NCBI GenBank assembly: GCA_947624395.1
Contig: CANQKA010000007.1
Location: 1-46,246 of the forward strand
Source of the DNA: an uncultured Oscillospiraceae bacterium
Lineage (GTDB): Bacteria; Bacillota; Clostridia; Oscillospirales; Oscillospiraceae
DNA length: 46,246 nt
Reading direction: 5' to 3'
The notes below the pieces were generated by a model. It searched no databases and was not told the origin of the DNA. It saw only the letters and a list, made by a program, of their open reading frames with translations. Positions within the stretch are counted from its first letter, which is position 1; the number at the start of each line of letters is the position of its first letter. Shown one piece after another: positions 38,801 through 46,246 of the stretch. The position numbers were made by a program, and so were the translations under genes.

Positions 38801-40030
38801 GCCGCGCCCTATGTGACGGTGACAGCCGTCCGCACGGGCAGCGACGGCAGCCGCTTTGAGCAGCCGGTGACGGTGATAGCCACTGCCACGGCCAGCACGG
38901 TGGCGTGCGACAAGGCGGGCACCACGTCGTACGAGGCCAAAGTGGAGATAGGCGGCCAGAGCGCCACATACACCAAGGACTACGCGGACGTTGCTCCCGC
39001 GGGCCATCAGTGGAGCGAGCCAGTCGTTGCCTGGTCGGATGACCTGACCAGTGCCACCCTCACGGTGACCTGCGCCAGGGACGAGGCACACACGCAGACC
39101 CTGACAGCCCAAGTCACCAAGACAGGCACCGCGGCGACCTGCGAGAGCGGCGGCCAGCTCCTTTACACGGCCACGGCCCAGCTGGACGGCGCCACGTTGA
39201 AGGCGGAAAAGACGCAGAGCGTTGACCCCCTGGGCCACGCCTGGGCCCTCACGGAAGATGACGCTGACCCGCCCAAGCTGGAACGGGTGGACGGCGTGCT
39301 CACGGCCACGCTGACCTGCCGCAACGACCCGACCCACACCATGACCGTGCCCGCCCAGGAGACCTTTGTGACCCACGTCCAGGCGGCCACCGGCGTGGCG
39401 GACGGCGGCGATCTCTACCGCATATCCGTGACCGTGGACGGCAAGACATACGTGCTGGCCGAGGAACTGCGCACCATCCCCGCGACAGCGCCCACGGTGA
39501 CGGTGGCAAACACGGCCGACGGCATCAAGCTGACCTGGACCAAGATCGCCGAAGCTGACACCTACCGCGTCTACTACCGCGAGCACGGCGGCGCTTGGCA
39601 TGCAATCGGCCACACGGCGAACCTGGCCTACACCTGGAAGCACGGCAAGGATGGCACGAAGTACGAGTTCACGGTCCGTGGCTGCGCGGTCAGCGGCAAG
39701 ACAAAGACCTTGCTCCCCGGCAAGTACAACACCAGCGCGACGATCCAGTTCGTGAAAGCCCCCACCGTAACGGTCAAGGCCCAGCAAGGAGGCATAAAGA
39801 TAAGCTGGACGCAGGTCGCCGGGGCTGACACCTACCGTGTCTATTACAAGACCGCCGGCGGCAGTTGGCACGCCATCGGCCACAACGCCAACCTGTCCTA
39901 CACCTGGAAGCACGGCGTAGCCGGCCGGACCTACCAGTTCACCGTCCGCCCCTGTACCGTCACCGGCACGACCAAAACCCTCCTCGGCAGCGGCTACAAC
40001 ACCAGCAAGAGCGTAAAATTCATTGAGTGA
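32876..40030 (+). CDS. Giant secreted, hierarchically repetitive surface protein (GG-rich beta-solenoid-like repeats, Cys-containing repeats, two C-terminal fibronectin type III-like domains)
   Basis: 2384 aa; signal peptide 'MKMAKRIIAVLLAVILAFGTLATTAFAAEE'; four super-repeats each starting 'YYDP..G' with 'GWY...G.V.V...VNLIL.NGA.LT...LTIWGQN.DY..DGALT', internal 'VTINGG.VTA.GG...AGIGGG' repeats; C-terminal FN3-like repeats. Confidence 0.93.
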   Translation: MKMAKRIIAVLLAVILAFGTLATTAFAAEEPETAVEPEVTVEPEPTAEPEAEPAADSGATVAYYDPLTRSQQQASSVTLVTNSVTEWTTGWYAVEGAVNMGTISVNGEVNLILTNGAALTCGGVSLLHKASLTIWGQNADYAHDGSLTAHSYQGSGIGANWNYTTSITINGGVINATGDTTNAGIGGRISTDTITINGGVVTANGGSSAAGIGAGLGHSTVTITGGKVTAKGGWGGAGIGGGNGGESTGGSSTTVTITGGAVTATGGWGAAGIGAGVPGEEEGPTSATVTITSGAVTAKGGYNAADIGTAFKRGYPNTSATVTITGGSVKGGFNPQPTNGNGARVYLLQVKNPNGAAVTINGSAWNVNNHAAADSDTDLYAYLPETVATADVLVGSGPIERFRLNKSAGRYESAGTVEIDPDAGAAEYYDPGAGTKKQAENVIPVKEGMTEWENGWYIVNGTVTLGHISVYSNVDLILSRDADLTVNGSLQLLNGAHLTIWGSEEDYHNDGALTVTGSANTAGIGGGSQNDGVAVTINGGRVTAQGGSHSSGIGGGDESTNVTVTINGGRVTAQGGSHSSGIGGGDESTNVTVTINGGVINATGSYNGAGIGGGSMNTGVVVYVTGGAITAYGGNNGGAGIGGTEGGARFITVTINGGTITATGGNAGAGIGSGEGSCTATVNISGGTINATGGTTSPASGAGLGAAGVRYFDVYSGETSVATVTIDGGVINATGGTGAAGLGAGTSECSFATVTVNGGTITANGSDGAVGVSGGTANDPRVAVTVNGGSLKAVGGVTPQPKNKDGASVYLLQLANPNGETVAVDGTPWPINNHAAAGDGDTDLYMYVPDTKTEVDVTVGAAQAVRYALDKETNRFEYAGSIYYDPTAGTTRSAKATPVTADMTAWTGDNGTDGWYVANSTLDMGQLTVSGQVNLILMNGTALTVGGGMQIDDGASLTVWGRNKNCAEDSALAIQGGVTGSGALAVNGGVVTIGAAVAVPTVTIHGGIVTARGGIAAGSDGTVTITGGSVKGGITPQPVNAEGQPLYLLQLANPNGEGVTIDNVTWNVNNHAATGEGDTDLYAYIALSEVVAKVGGGTPVRYILNKDTGLYETASAVNYYDPASGQVQTRDSAEPLVNSTTWWVASNGADGWYIALGTVTTGQVQVIGDVNLILANGANLTCSRGIHVQEGSHLTIWGQNADYAKDGALTVRNAPNDYPGIGGTSSWMTINGGVVDAVGGAGGAGIGTGSGTSATVEINGGVVTAQGGGNENGAGIGGGRDSTSTVTINGGTVTATGSSGAADIGAGNGGSAIVTITGGSVKAGSGSVYPQPVDANGDPAYLVTVPNPNGLAVTVGSKTWQPRNHIVLDNDTNLYAYASKALAEESGTLWVTTSESETLYVFRSDGLKQVTDFDERNASWSWSDDGSATLTLPMRDGGDPVTLKGTVTVTAETPATCTEGGERTYTASATINGTTLSTSRTVKLDPLGHAWTGAAALMDDHTHATVTFTCQRDSSHKETVTVSVASAVTKKPTCTEPGVRTYTADATEKAKELGCETGIFTVTEAVPALGHDWDAEGDEIGLMPGVDGNFTTLTVTCKNDHSHTQTVYTKAEKISSTPATCTSEGSETYRMRYEFEGQSYVLADTETYTLPKLPHTWGEWTQVGTTLERECTVCHEKDHSDHAHTFILPNEATWNIVNDKVVSVSVPVKCSACDLSATLTYSGDQIKSNTVTKATCTTDGWTAWSVTVELDGKTRTYTQQTVDPAKGHVWHVADSDVVWAEDYSAATFTFRCISCDETAVSRVASTVLDSTPATCEQTGYTIYSAATEYGDTTVSSSVSAEIPALGHDWDAEGDEYPLQAGIDGDFVTLTITCKNDTAHTRKVYAELGLVKNEPATCTESGVTGYKMEYELGGQTYAIGEEEDYEIPALGHRYTTAHVCALCGAQEPISPSVTYTWDLPTADDTSRVQWTQPATGAAPYVTVTAVRTGSDGSRFEQPVTVIATATASTVACDKAGTTSYEAKVEIGGQSATYTKDYADVAPAGHQWSEPVVAWSDDLTSATLTVTCARDEAHTQTLTAQVTKTGTAATCESGGQLLYTATAQLDGATLKAEKTQSVDPLGHAWALTEDDADPPKLERVDGVLTATLTCRNDPTHTMTVPAQETFVTHVQAATGVADGGDLYRISVTVDGKTYVLAEELRTIPATAPTVTVANTADGIKLTWTKIAEADTYRVYYREHGGAWHAIGHTANLAYTWKHGKDGTKYEFTVRGCAVSGKTKTLLPGKYNTSATIQFVKAPTVTVKAQQGGIKISWTQVAGADTYRVYYKTAGGSWHAIGHNANLSYTWKHGVAGRTYQFTVRPCTVTGTTKTLLGSGYNTSKSVKFIE
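34478..34651 (+). repeat. Perfect 2 x 87-bp tandem duplication within the giant repeat gene
   Basis: The unit encoding VTINGGRVTAQGGSHSSGIGGGDESTNVT occurs at 34478-34564 and 34565-34651 with identical nucleotides. Confidence 0.97.
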
Positions 40031-40047
40031 ACCACAAATACCATAGC

Positions 40048-40095
40048 AGACAGCGGATGGCGCGAAAACACGCCATCCGCTGTCTTTCGTATTTT
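40048..40095. terminator. Terminator downstream of the giant repeat gene, convergent with the histidine kinase gene
   Basis: AGACAGCGGATGGCG-cgaaaaca-CGCCATCCGCTGTCT then TTCGTATTTT. Confidence 0.88.
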
Positions 40096-40109
40096 CGGTC
40101 TCGCTGCGC

Positions 40110-41111
40110 TCACTCCACTTCCAGCTTATCCGCGTGCAGGTCCAGGTAAAACACACTGCCCTTCCCCGGTTCCGATTTGGCCCAGAGCTGGTGGCCCAGC
40201 TTTTCCGCCGACCGGCGGCACAGATAGAGCCCCAGCCCGGTGGCGGACTTGTCCGTGCGGCCATTATAGCCCGTGAAACCCTTTTCAAAAATCCGCGGCA
40301 GGTCAGATCTGGCGATGCCGATGCCCGTGTCCGCCACGGACAGCACCAGCTCCGGACTGACGGCGATGGTCACACCCCCGGCGGGGGTGTACTTGACCGC
40401 GTTGTCCAAAAGCTGCTCCAGGATGAACGACAGCCACTTCTCGTCCGTCAACACCTGGGCCTGCGTGCCATCATAGCGCAGATAGAGCTTTTTCCGCACG
40501 AACTGGGGCGCATATTTGCGCACCGCCTGACGAATGAGGCCGTCCAGCGCCACGGACCGGATGACCAGGTCCCCGGCGCCCTCGTCCAACCGCAGATAGG
40601 TCAGCGCCATTTGCGCGTATTGCCGGATACGAAACAGCTCTGCCTCCATGGCCCGGTGCTCCGGGGTATCCTCCCCCTGCAGCATCATTTGCAGCACGGC
40701 GATAGGCGTCTTGATCTGGTGCACCCACGCGGCGTACCAGTCCAGGTGCTCCTGCCTTGTCCGGGCCGTATCGGTGGCAAGTGCCCCGTAAGCAGCCTTC
40801 ATCCTCTCGGCCATGGCCCGGAAATCCGCCTCTGCCGGGGTATCCGCCTCGGGCAGCGGATCCGTCAGGACCAGAATATTTTCCAGCGCGGCAAGCCGTT
40901 TTTCATGCTCCCGCCGGAACCGGACATATCCCGCCGCGAGCAGACCCAGCCCCGCCAGGGCGCACAGCCCCGCCGCGTAAAAAACCGCCTCCGTTGGCGC
41001 TCTGTACAGGGCAAACACCAGCGCGAAGATAACCGTGAACAGCGCCAGTACACCCGCGCCCCGCCGGTGGGACCAGATATAGGTCCAAAACAGGTGCCTC
41101 TCCCGACCCAT
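40110..41111 (-). CDS. Sensor histidine kinase, BceS-like (short intramembrane-sensing type)
   Basis: Two N-terminal TM helices with a very short linker; 'WVHQIKTPIAVLQMMLQ' H-box; 'LLDNAVKYTPAGG' N-box; 'GIGIARSDLPRIFEKGFTG'; start Met 41111. Confidence 0.92.
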   Translation of the reverse strand: MGRERHLFWTYIWSHRRGAGVLALFTVIFALVFALYRAPTEAVFYAAGLCALAGLGLLAAGYVRFRREHEKRLAALENILVLTDPLPEADTPAEADFRAMAERMKAAYGALATDTARTRQEHLDWYAAWVHQIKTPIAVLQMMLQGEDTPEHRAMEAELFRIRQYAQMALTYLRLDEGAGDLVIRSVALDGLIRQAVRKYAPQFVRKKLYLRYDGTQAQVLTDEKWLSFILEQLLDNAVKYTPAGGVTIAVSPELVLSVADTGIGIARSDLPRIFEKGFTGYNGRTDKSATGLGLYLCRRSAEKLGHQLWAKSEPGKGSVFYLDLHADKLEVE

Positions 41112-41115
41112 ACAC

Positions 41116-41787
41116 TCACCCCACGATGTAGCCGGAGCCCACCCGCGTGGCGATGAAGTCCCGCAGACCGGCATCCTCCAGCTTGCGCCGCAGGCGGGTC
41201 ACGTTCACGGTCAGGGTGTTTTCCTCCACGTAGGCGTCCATTTGCCACAGTCGGGTCATGAGCGTGTCCCGGCTGACCACCTTGCCCTTGTTTTCCAGCA
41301 GGGTCTGCAAAATGCGAAACTCGTTTTTTGTCAGCTCCACCCGCTTGCCATCGTAGCTCAGGCTGGCGTCGTTCAGGTTCAGCACCGCGCCGTTATGCTC
41401 CAGCACCGGTATCTTCCCGCCCATGTCGTAGGCCCTGCGCAGCACCGCCTGAAGCTTGGCCGTCATCACCTGCAGGTCCACGGGCTTGGGCAGAAAATCG
41501 TCCCCGCCCATGGTCATGGCCATGACGATGTTCATGTTGTCCGACGCAGAGGATATGAACACCACCGGCACGCTGGACACCCGCCGTATCTCACTGCACC
41601 AGTGATAGCCGTTGAAAAATGGCAGCGCGATATCCAGCAGCACCAGGTGGGGGTCATAGTCCAGAAACTCCCCCAGCACGTTCCGGAAGTCCCGGACGCA
41701 CCGGACGGCGTGGCCCCAGGAGCCGATCTGCTTTTCCATGACCTCCGCCAGGGCCCGGTCATCCTCCACGATGAGAATTTTGTACAT
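41116..41787 (-). CDS. OmpR-family response regulator, BceR-like
   Basis: 'ILIVEDDRALAEVM', 'LVLLDIALPFFNGYHWCSEIRR', C-terminal wHTH 'ELTKNEFRILQTLLENKGKVVSRDTLMTRLW'. Confidence 0.94.
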   Translation of the reverse strand: MYKILIVEDDRALAEVMEKQIGSWGHAVRCVRDFRNVLGEFLDYDPHLVLLDIALPFFNGYHWCSEIRRVSSVPVVFISSASDNMNIVMAMTMGGDDFLPKPVDLQVMTAKLQAVLRRAYDMGGKIPVLEHNGAVLNLNDASLSYDGKRVELTKNEFRILQTLLENKGKVVSRDTLMTRLWQMDAYVEENTLTVNVTRLRRKLEDAGLRDFIATRVGSGYIVG

Positions 41788-41788
41788 C

Positions 41789-43288
41789 TTACAGGTTATA
41801 AAGCTCCGTGTATTTCTTCGTCAGGTGATCCGTATAGGCCGTGGGGTCAAACTTGCCGCAGGCGTTTTCCACCACCTGGGCCGGGGTCAGAAGCCCGCCG
41901 AATTTGTGGACCTTTTCGGTCAGCCACCCGGTCACGCCGCTCAGATCGCCCTTGCTCACCGGACCCCACACGTCCATGTCCTTTTCCATGTTCCGCAGCA
42001 TTTGCGCCCCGTAGGCGCTGCCCAGGGCGTAGGACGGGAAGTAGCCAAAGCTGCCGCCGGACCAGTGGGAATCCTGCAAACACCCCCGCTTGTCGTCCGG
42101 CACGTCCACGCCCAGATACTCCTTGTAGAGCCGGTTCCACGTCGCCGGCACGTCCTTCACTTCCAGCTCGCCGCCGATGAGGGCCTTTTCGATCTCATAG
42201 CGGACCATGACGTGCAGGCAGTAGGTCAGCTCGTCCGCCTCCGTGCGGATGAGGCTGGGTTCCGCCCGGTTCACCGCCCGCCAGAAGGCCTCCGCCGTCA
42301 CGTCCGAGAGCTGCTCCGGGAAGAACTCCTGCATCTTCGGGAAAATGGCCTGGATGAACGGGCGCGACCGGCCGATGATATTCTCATAAAACCGGCTCTG
42401 GCTCTCGTGGACACCCATGGACACGCCCCCGGCCAGACAGGTGTACTGCACCTGGTCCGTGATGTCCATCTCGTACCGGGCGTGACCGCCCTCGTGTATC
42501 ACGGAATACATGGAGCTGGCCACGTCGTCCGTCTTATAGTTGGTGGTGATGCGCACGTCCTTGTTGGTGAAATTCAGCGTGAACGGGTGCTCCGTCTCGC
42601 CGATGCCGCAGTGGGTCCTGTCCAGACCCAGCACCTCCATGAGATAGTCGGAGAATTTCTTCTGCTGCTCCACGGGATACTGCCGGTGCAGGAAGCTGTC
42701 GTCCGGCTGGGGCTTTTCGCCCACGGCTTTGATGAGCGGCACCAGCTTTTCCCGCATCTCGGCGAAAAAGCCGTCCAGATAGGCCGTGTCCACGCCCCGC
42801 TCGTACTCGTTCAGCAGCGCGTCATAAGGAGCCTTGTCCGGGTCGTAATACCCGGCGAACTTCCGGTTATACTCCACCAGCTTTTCCAGGCACGGCCGGA
42901 ACAGCTCAAAATCGCTCTGCTCCTTGGCCCGGTGCCACACGTCGTCCGCCTCGTTCACCAGTTGGGCGTAGGCCATATATTCCTCCGCCGGTATACGCTT
43001 GAGCTGCCGGACAGACCGGGTCAGCTCCTCCGTCTCGCGGGCATGGAGTTGGTCAAGCTCCCCTTTGTGCGCATTCAACACTTCCAACGCCTGGGCCAGC
43101 GCGGGGTCCGTGAGCAGCTTGTGCTGCTCCCCCGCCAGCACGCCCAGGGCCACGCCACGGCCCTCCGCCGTATCCCGCGGCGCCACCGTCACGGCGTCCA
43201 GATACAGCGCGGAGCTGGCCGCGCCAAAGGCGAACAGCTTCTTCTGTGTGCTCTCGATGATTTCTAACGCTTCGTTCAGTTCCATCAT
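41789..43288 (-). CDS. Carboxypeptidase Taq (M32) metallopeptidase
   Basis: 499 aa with HExxH motif 'VIHEGGHARYEMDI', 'MGVHESQSRFYENIIGRSRPF'. Confidence 0.95.
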   Translation of the reverse strand: MMELNEALEIIESTQKKLFAFGAASSALYLDAVTVAPRDTAEGRGVALGVLAGEQHKLLTDPALAQALEVLNAHKGELDQLHARETEELTRSVRQLKRIPAEEYMAYAQLVNEADDVWHRAKEQSDFELFRPCLEKLVEYNRKFAGYYDPDKAPYDALLNEYERGVDTAYLDGFFAEMREKLVPLIKAVGEKPQPDDSFLHRQYPVEQQKKFSDYLMEVLGLDRTHCGIGETEHPFTLNFTNKDVRITTNYKTDDVASSMYSVIHEGGHARYEMDITDQVQYTCLAGGVSMGVHESQSRFYENIIGRSRPFIQAIFPKMQEFFPEQLSDVTAEAFWRAVNRAEPSLIRTEADELTYCLHVMVRYEIEKALIGGELEVKDVPATWNRLYKEYLGVDVPDDKRGCLQDSHWSGGSFGYFPSYALGSAYGAQMLRNMEKDMDVWGPVSKGDLSGVTGWLTEKVHKFGGLLTPAQVVENACGKFDPTAYTDHLTKKYTELYNL

Positions 43289-43297
43289 AAACTCCTT

Positions 43298-44614
43298 TCA
43301 GTCTGTCACATAAACCTGCGCGTTTGTAATATCCACATTGTCGGGCAGATACGCGGTGAAGCTCCCCTCGCCGGGGATGGCCTCATACACCGCCCCGCCC
43401 GCTTGCACGTATACCAAAGCGTCCACAGCCGTCTCGGGCAGCGTCCCGTTGAGCTTGACGTACCCCTCGGCGGTCAGGCCCGGTTCCTCGCAAGTCATCT
43501 CGCTGTCCACCGCCGACGCCCCGTCCAGCACGGCCTCGTCCCGCACCGCAGCCGGGACCACCGCCGGGTATTGCAGCAGGTATGGCAGCGTCCGCTCCGC
43601 CAGCTCGACCACCACCAGCGTGGCGTCCTGTTGGTCTACATAATCCAGTCTGTAATTGTTCTGTCTGGAAAAATACGCCCTGCCAAAGCTCTGGGCCATA
43701 TAGGGATACAGGCTCCGGCCGGAGGAGTCCCGGAACATGAGAAGGCTCCCGGACGCGCCCTGATTTTCCGTCTCGATAATGATGTCATCCGCCGAATGAA
43801 AGGAACTGGTGTAGTCGAACGTAAATCCCGGGTCCCAGCTGTAATCGGCCTCTACCAGGTCTCCCGTGGGATAGAGCATCTCGTAAAGGTCCCCCGTGTG
43901 ATCCCAGACCGGTGTGAACGGTCCGGCGAAATAGTCCGTCTCTTGCCCCGCCGCCTGCATGATCTGGTCCGCTGCCAGGGCCGCGCCCCGGCTGTGCCAA
44001 TGGCTGTCCCACTGCCAGTAGAGCTCTTCATCCTGTTGGACAAACGGCTCGTAAAGGTTAACATAATTTACGCCCTGCACCGCCAGCGCCTCTTCCAGCC
44101 GCTCCCGGTTACTCCCCTCCGCCACGGTCACATAGCTGGGCGCGTGCTGGGGATAGAGGGTGTACTTGCCGCAGGGAACGGTGAACAGGAACTGCGCGCC
44201 CCGGCTCTCGGCATACTCCTGCATGAGGGCCAGGCTCCGGGCAGCGCACCATATCGCCCGGTCCGTCATCTGGTTCGCGCCGGATAGATCGTTGACCGCC
44301 GCGCCGTAAAAGAGCCACCCGTCCGGGCCTATGAGCACGTCGTCGTTGGCGGAGGTATCAAAGCCGCCGGCGCACAGCCGGTCCCAGGCGGTGATACCCT
44401 CCAGCCGCCCGAAAAAGCCGTTGGCCACATAATTTTGCGCCTCGCTCAGCACGTTCGCGTTGAAGCTGCCGTCCATTTTCCGAAGTCTGGGCACGGCGGC
44501 AGGTACCTCGTTGGCGGCCGCCGGGGCAGGACCCGCGATCAGCATGCCCACGCTGGGGACCAGGCACGCCAGGAAAAACACCGCGGCGAACAGGACGTAT
44601 CCGAATTTCTTCAT
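43298..44614 (-). CDS. AlgX/AlgJ-like SGNH-type protein (DHHW-like), putative polysaccharide O-acetylation
   Basis: Signal/TM N-terminus; 'VLIGPDGWLFY', 'FTVPCGKYTLYPQHAP', 'WQWDSHWHSRGAALAADQIMQ', 'FRDSSGRSLYPYMAQSFGRAYF'. Confidence 0.82.
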   Translation of the reverse strand: MKKFGYVLFAAVFFLACLVPSVGMLIAGPAPAAANEVPAAVPRLRKMDGSFNANVLSEAQNYVANGFFGRLEGITAWDRLCAGGFDTSANDDVLIGPDGWLFYGAAVNDLSGANQMTDRAIWCAARSLALMQEYAESRGAQFLFTVPCGKYTLYPQHAPSYVTVAEGSNRERLEEALAVQGVNYVNLYEPFVQQDEELYWQWDSHWHSRGAALAADQIMQAAGQETDYFAGPFTPVWDHTGDLYEMLYPTGDLVEADYSWDPGFTFDYTSSFHSADDIIIETENQGASGSLLMFRDSSGRSLYPYMAQSFGRAYFSRQNNYRLDYVDQQDATLVVVELAERTLPYLLQYPAVVPAAVRDEAVLDGASAVDSEMTCEEPGLTAEGYVKLNGTLPETAVDALVYVQAGGAVYEAIPGEGSFTAYLPDNVDITNAQVYVTD

Positions 44615-44629
44615 CGCGTACCCCTCCCC

Positions 44630-46087
44630 TCAGAATTGCAGGTAGATGAACGGCGCAAAGCCGCTCTGGGCCATATTCATCACGCACAGCGCGAACAGCC
44701 CCAGGCACAGCACATAGGATAGCCCCTGCGCCCAGCTCTTTTCACGCCACGCCGTCCACCACGCGGGGACCAGAGACGCCGCCAGACCGAACGCCAGCAC
44801 GGATACCGCCAGTGGCGTGCAAAGGACCTGCAATTGGAGCGTCCCCGCCGGTTTAAACCGCCAGCCGGCGAACATAGCGCCCAGCATCTGCCACGCCTGG
44901 GCCAGACTTCCGGCCCGGAACAGCACCACGCCCAGCAGTATCACCAGCCATGTGTACAGCCGCAGGACCCACCGTCCGGGTCCGGACTTTTCCAGCTTCC
45001 GCACCGGGATAAGCCCCACGCCCTCCAGCGCGCAGAACGACCCGTGCCAGAGGCCCCACAGCACGAAGTTCCATGCCGCCCCGTGCCACAGGCCCGTCAG
45101 CAGCCACACCACGGCCATGGGAATGAGGATGGACAGCTTGTTGGCCTTGGCCCGGCCATATTTCCGCGCCCATTTCTTGTAAAGCCCCTGCAGCGGTCCG
45201 CTCATGACCAGCGGCATATAGACGTAGTTGCGAAACCACGTGGTCAAACTGATGTGCCAGCGCTTCCAGAAGTCCGTGAGCCCCAACGCCGTATAGGGCC
45301 GGTCGAAGTTCTCCGGCAGCGTAAAGCCGAACACCTGCCCGATGCCGATGGCCATATCGGAATACCCGGCAAAATCGAAGTAGATCTGCACGGCGTACCC
45401 CACCGCGCCCAGCCAGGCCAGCCGTGCGTCCACCACGGTCCCGGCGTAAATGCCGTCCACCAGCTTGCCCACGATGTCCGCGATGAGCAGCTTTTTGGCC
45501 ATACCCACGATGAGCCGCCGGATGCCCCGGGCGGTACCCTCCGCCGAGCACGTGCGCTCCCTGAGCTGGGGCGCGGCGGTCTTCCACCCCACGATAGGGC
45601 CGGATAAAATCGTGGGGAAAAAGGAGATATAAAGGGCCGTGTCCAGAAAACCTTCCGCCATATTCCCCGGCTTGCGATATACCTCGATGACGTAGCTCAG
45701 GGCGGTGAAGGTGAAAAAGGACACGCCCAACGGCAGCGGGATAGACGGCAGAGGGATGTCCGTGCCAAAAAGGGCGTTGATGTTGGCCACGAAAAAGTCC
45801 AGGTATTTGAACACGCCCAGCGCGCCCAGGTCTATGACCGCCGCCACGATCGCCACCGCCCGGCGTTTGCGCTGGTTTTCCAACCCGCCCAGCAGCCGGC
45901 CGGCGCCCCAGTTTATGAGGACGCTGCCCAGCAGCACCGGCACATAGGCCAGCCGCCCGAAGCTGTAAAACACCAGGCTCGCCAGCAGCAGGACCACGTT
46001 TTTGCCCTTGACGCCGGGGACGATATGATACACGGCGAACACTGCCGGGAAAAACACGAACAGAAAGATCGCGCTGGAAAACACCAT
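44630..46087 (-). CDS. MBOAT family O-acyltransferase (AlgI-like)
   Basis: 'MVFSSAIFLFVFFPAVFAVYHIV...VLLLASLVFYSFG', 'YFDFAGYSDMAIGIGQVFGFTLPENFDRPYTALGLTDFWKRWHISLTTWFRNYVYMPL', 'WLLTGLWHGAAWNFVLWGLWHG'. Confidence 0.96.
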   Translation of the reverse strand: MVFSSAIFLFVFFPAVFAVYHIVPGVKGKNVVLLLASLVFYSFGRLAYVPVLLGSVLINWGAGRLLGGLENQRKRRAVAIVAAVIDLGALGVFKYLDFFVANINALFGTDIPLPSIPLPLGVSFFTFTALSYVIEVYRKPGNMAEGFLDTALYISFFPTILSGPIVGWKTAAPQLRERTCSAEGTARGIRRLIVGMAKKLLIADIVGKLVDGIYAGTVVDARLAWLGAVGYAVQIYFDFAGYSDMAIGIGQVFGFTLPENFDRPYTALGLTDFWKRWHISLTTWFRNYVYMPLVMSGPLQGLYKKWARKYGRAKANKLSILIPMAVVWLLTGLWHGAAWNFVLWGLWHGSFCALEGVGLIPVRKLEKSGPGRWVLRLYTWLVILLGVVLFRAGSLAQAWQMLGAMFAGWRFKPAGTLQLQVLCTPLAVSVLAFGLAASLVPAWWTAWREKSWAQGLSYVLCLGLFALCVMNMAQSGFAPFIYLQF

Positions 46088-46112
46088 AGCGCTTCCCTCC
46101 TTTCTTTTGCAA

Positions 46113-46141
46113 AAAGCGGGACGAACAAGTCGTCCCGCTTT
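46113..46141. terminator. Terminator upstream of the MBOAT gene
   Basis: AAAGCGGGACGA-acaag-TCGTCCCGCTTT, with a T-run on the minus strand. Confidence 0.85.
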
Positions 46142-46191
46142 CATTCTGCCTCGCAGAGTTCGCCGCCGGAGCGGCGAAAAAAGTCGGATGA

Positions 46192-46222
46192 TTTTTCCCG
46201 GCGGCGTGTACGTCGGGAAAAA
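46192..46222. terminator. Second terminator-like hairpin near the window edge
   Basis: TTTTTCCCGGCG-(gcgtgta)-CGTCGGGAAAAA with one G-T pair. Confidence 0.55.
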
Positions 46223-46246
46223 TTCTTCTCGGCCCGCGCAGTGTGC

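Noticed and set aside
32813-40288. Long antisense ORFs opposite the giant repeat gene (854, 552 and 783 aa)
   Set aside because: Low-complexity V/A/D/G/H/R-rich translations lacking domains; expected from a high-GC repetitive coding strand read in antisense. The plus-strand ORF has a signal peptide, RBS and recognisable domains.

Overview
The window is a high-GC Firmicutes-like (Clostridia-type) chromosomal segment with housekeeping gene blocks flanking cell-surface polysaccharide loci. In order it contains: (1) a MalF/MalG/MsmX-type sugar ABC importer; (2) two small AT-richer genes; (3) a complete tmRNA gene (ssrA, minus strand, decoded tag (A)ENDNSVLAAA) with a cyclophilin, smpB and a MecA-like adaptor nearby; (4) a NUDIX - murA - MBL-fold hydrolase - rlmH - small protein - phosphoglucomutase block; (5) an apparent 11-gene minus-strand operon (about 11820-25093) combining CDP-3,6-dideoxyhexose genes (rfbF, rfbG, rfbH) with a ThDP enzyme, an aldolase fusion, a HAD phosphatase, an NAD-dependent reductase/epimerase and a GtrB/GtrA/GT-C-like lipid-linked glycosylation set; (6) an LCP - sugar-phosphate transferase - glf operon behind a perfect TTGACA-17-TATAAT promoter; (7) a Bce-like ABC transporter and its likely two-component system, separated by an aldo/keto reductase and a 2384-aa hierarchically repetitive secreted protein; (8) an M32 carboxypeptidase; (9) an AlgX/J-like + MBOAT polysaccharide O-acylation pair. 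The best candidate for an undescribed system is the CDP-sugar/ThDP/aldolase/Gtr-like operon, which I predict makes and installs a branched dideoxy sugar on a cell-wall glycopolymer. No searches were run; all family calls come from reading motifs.
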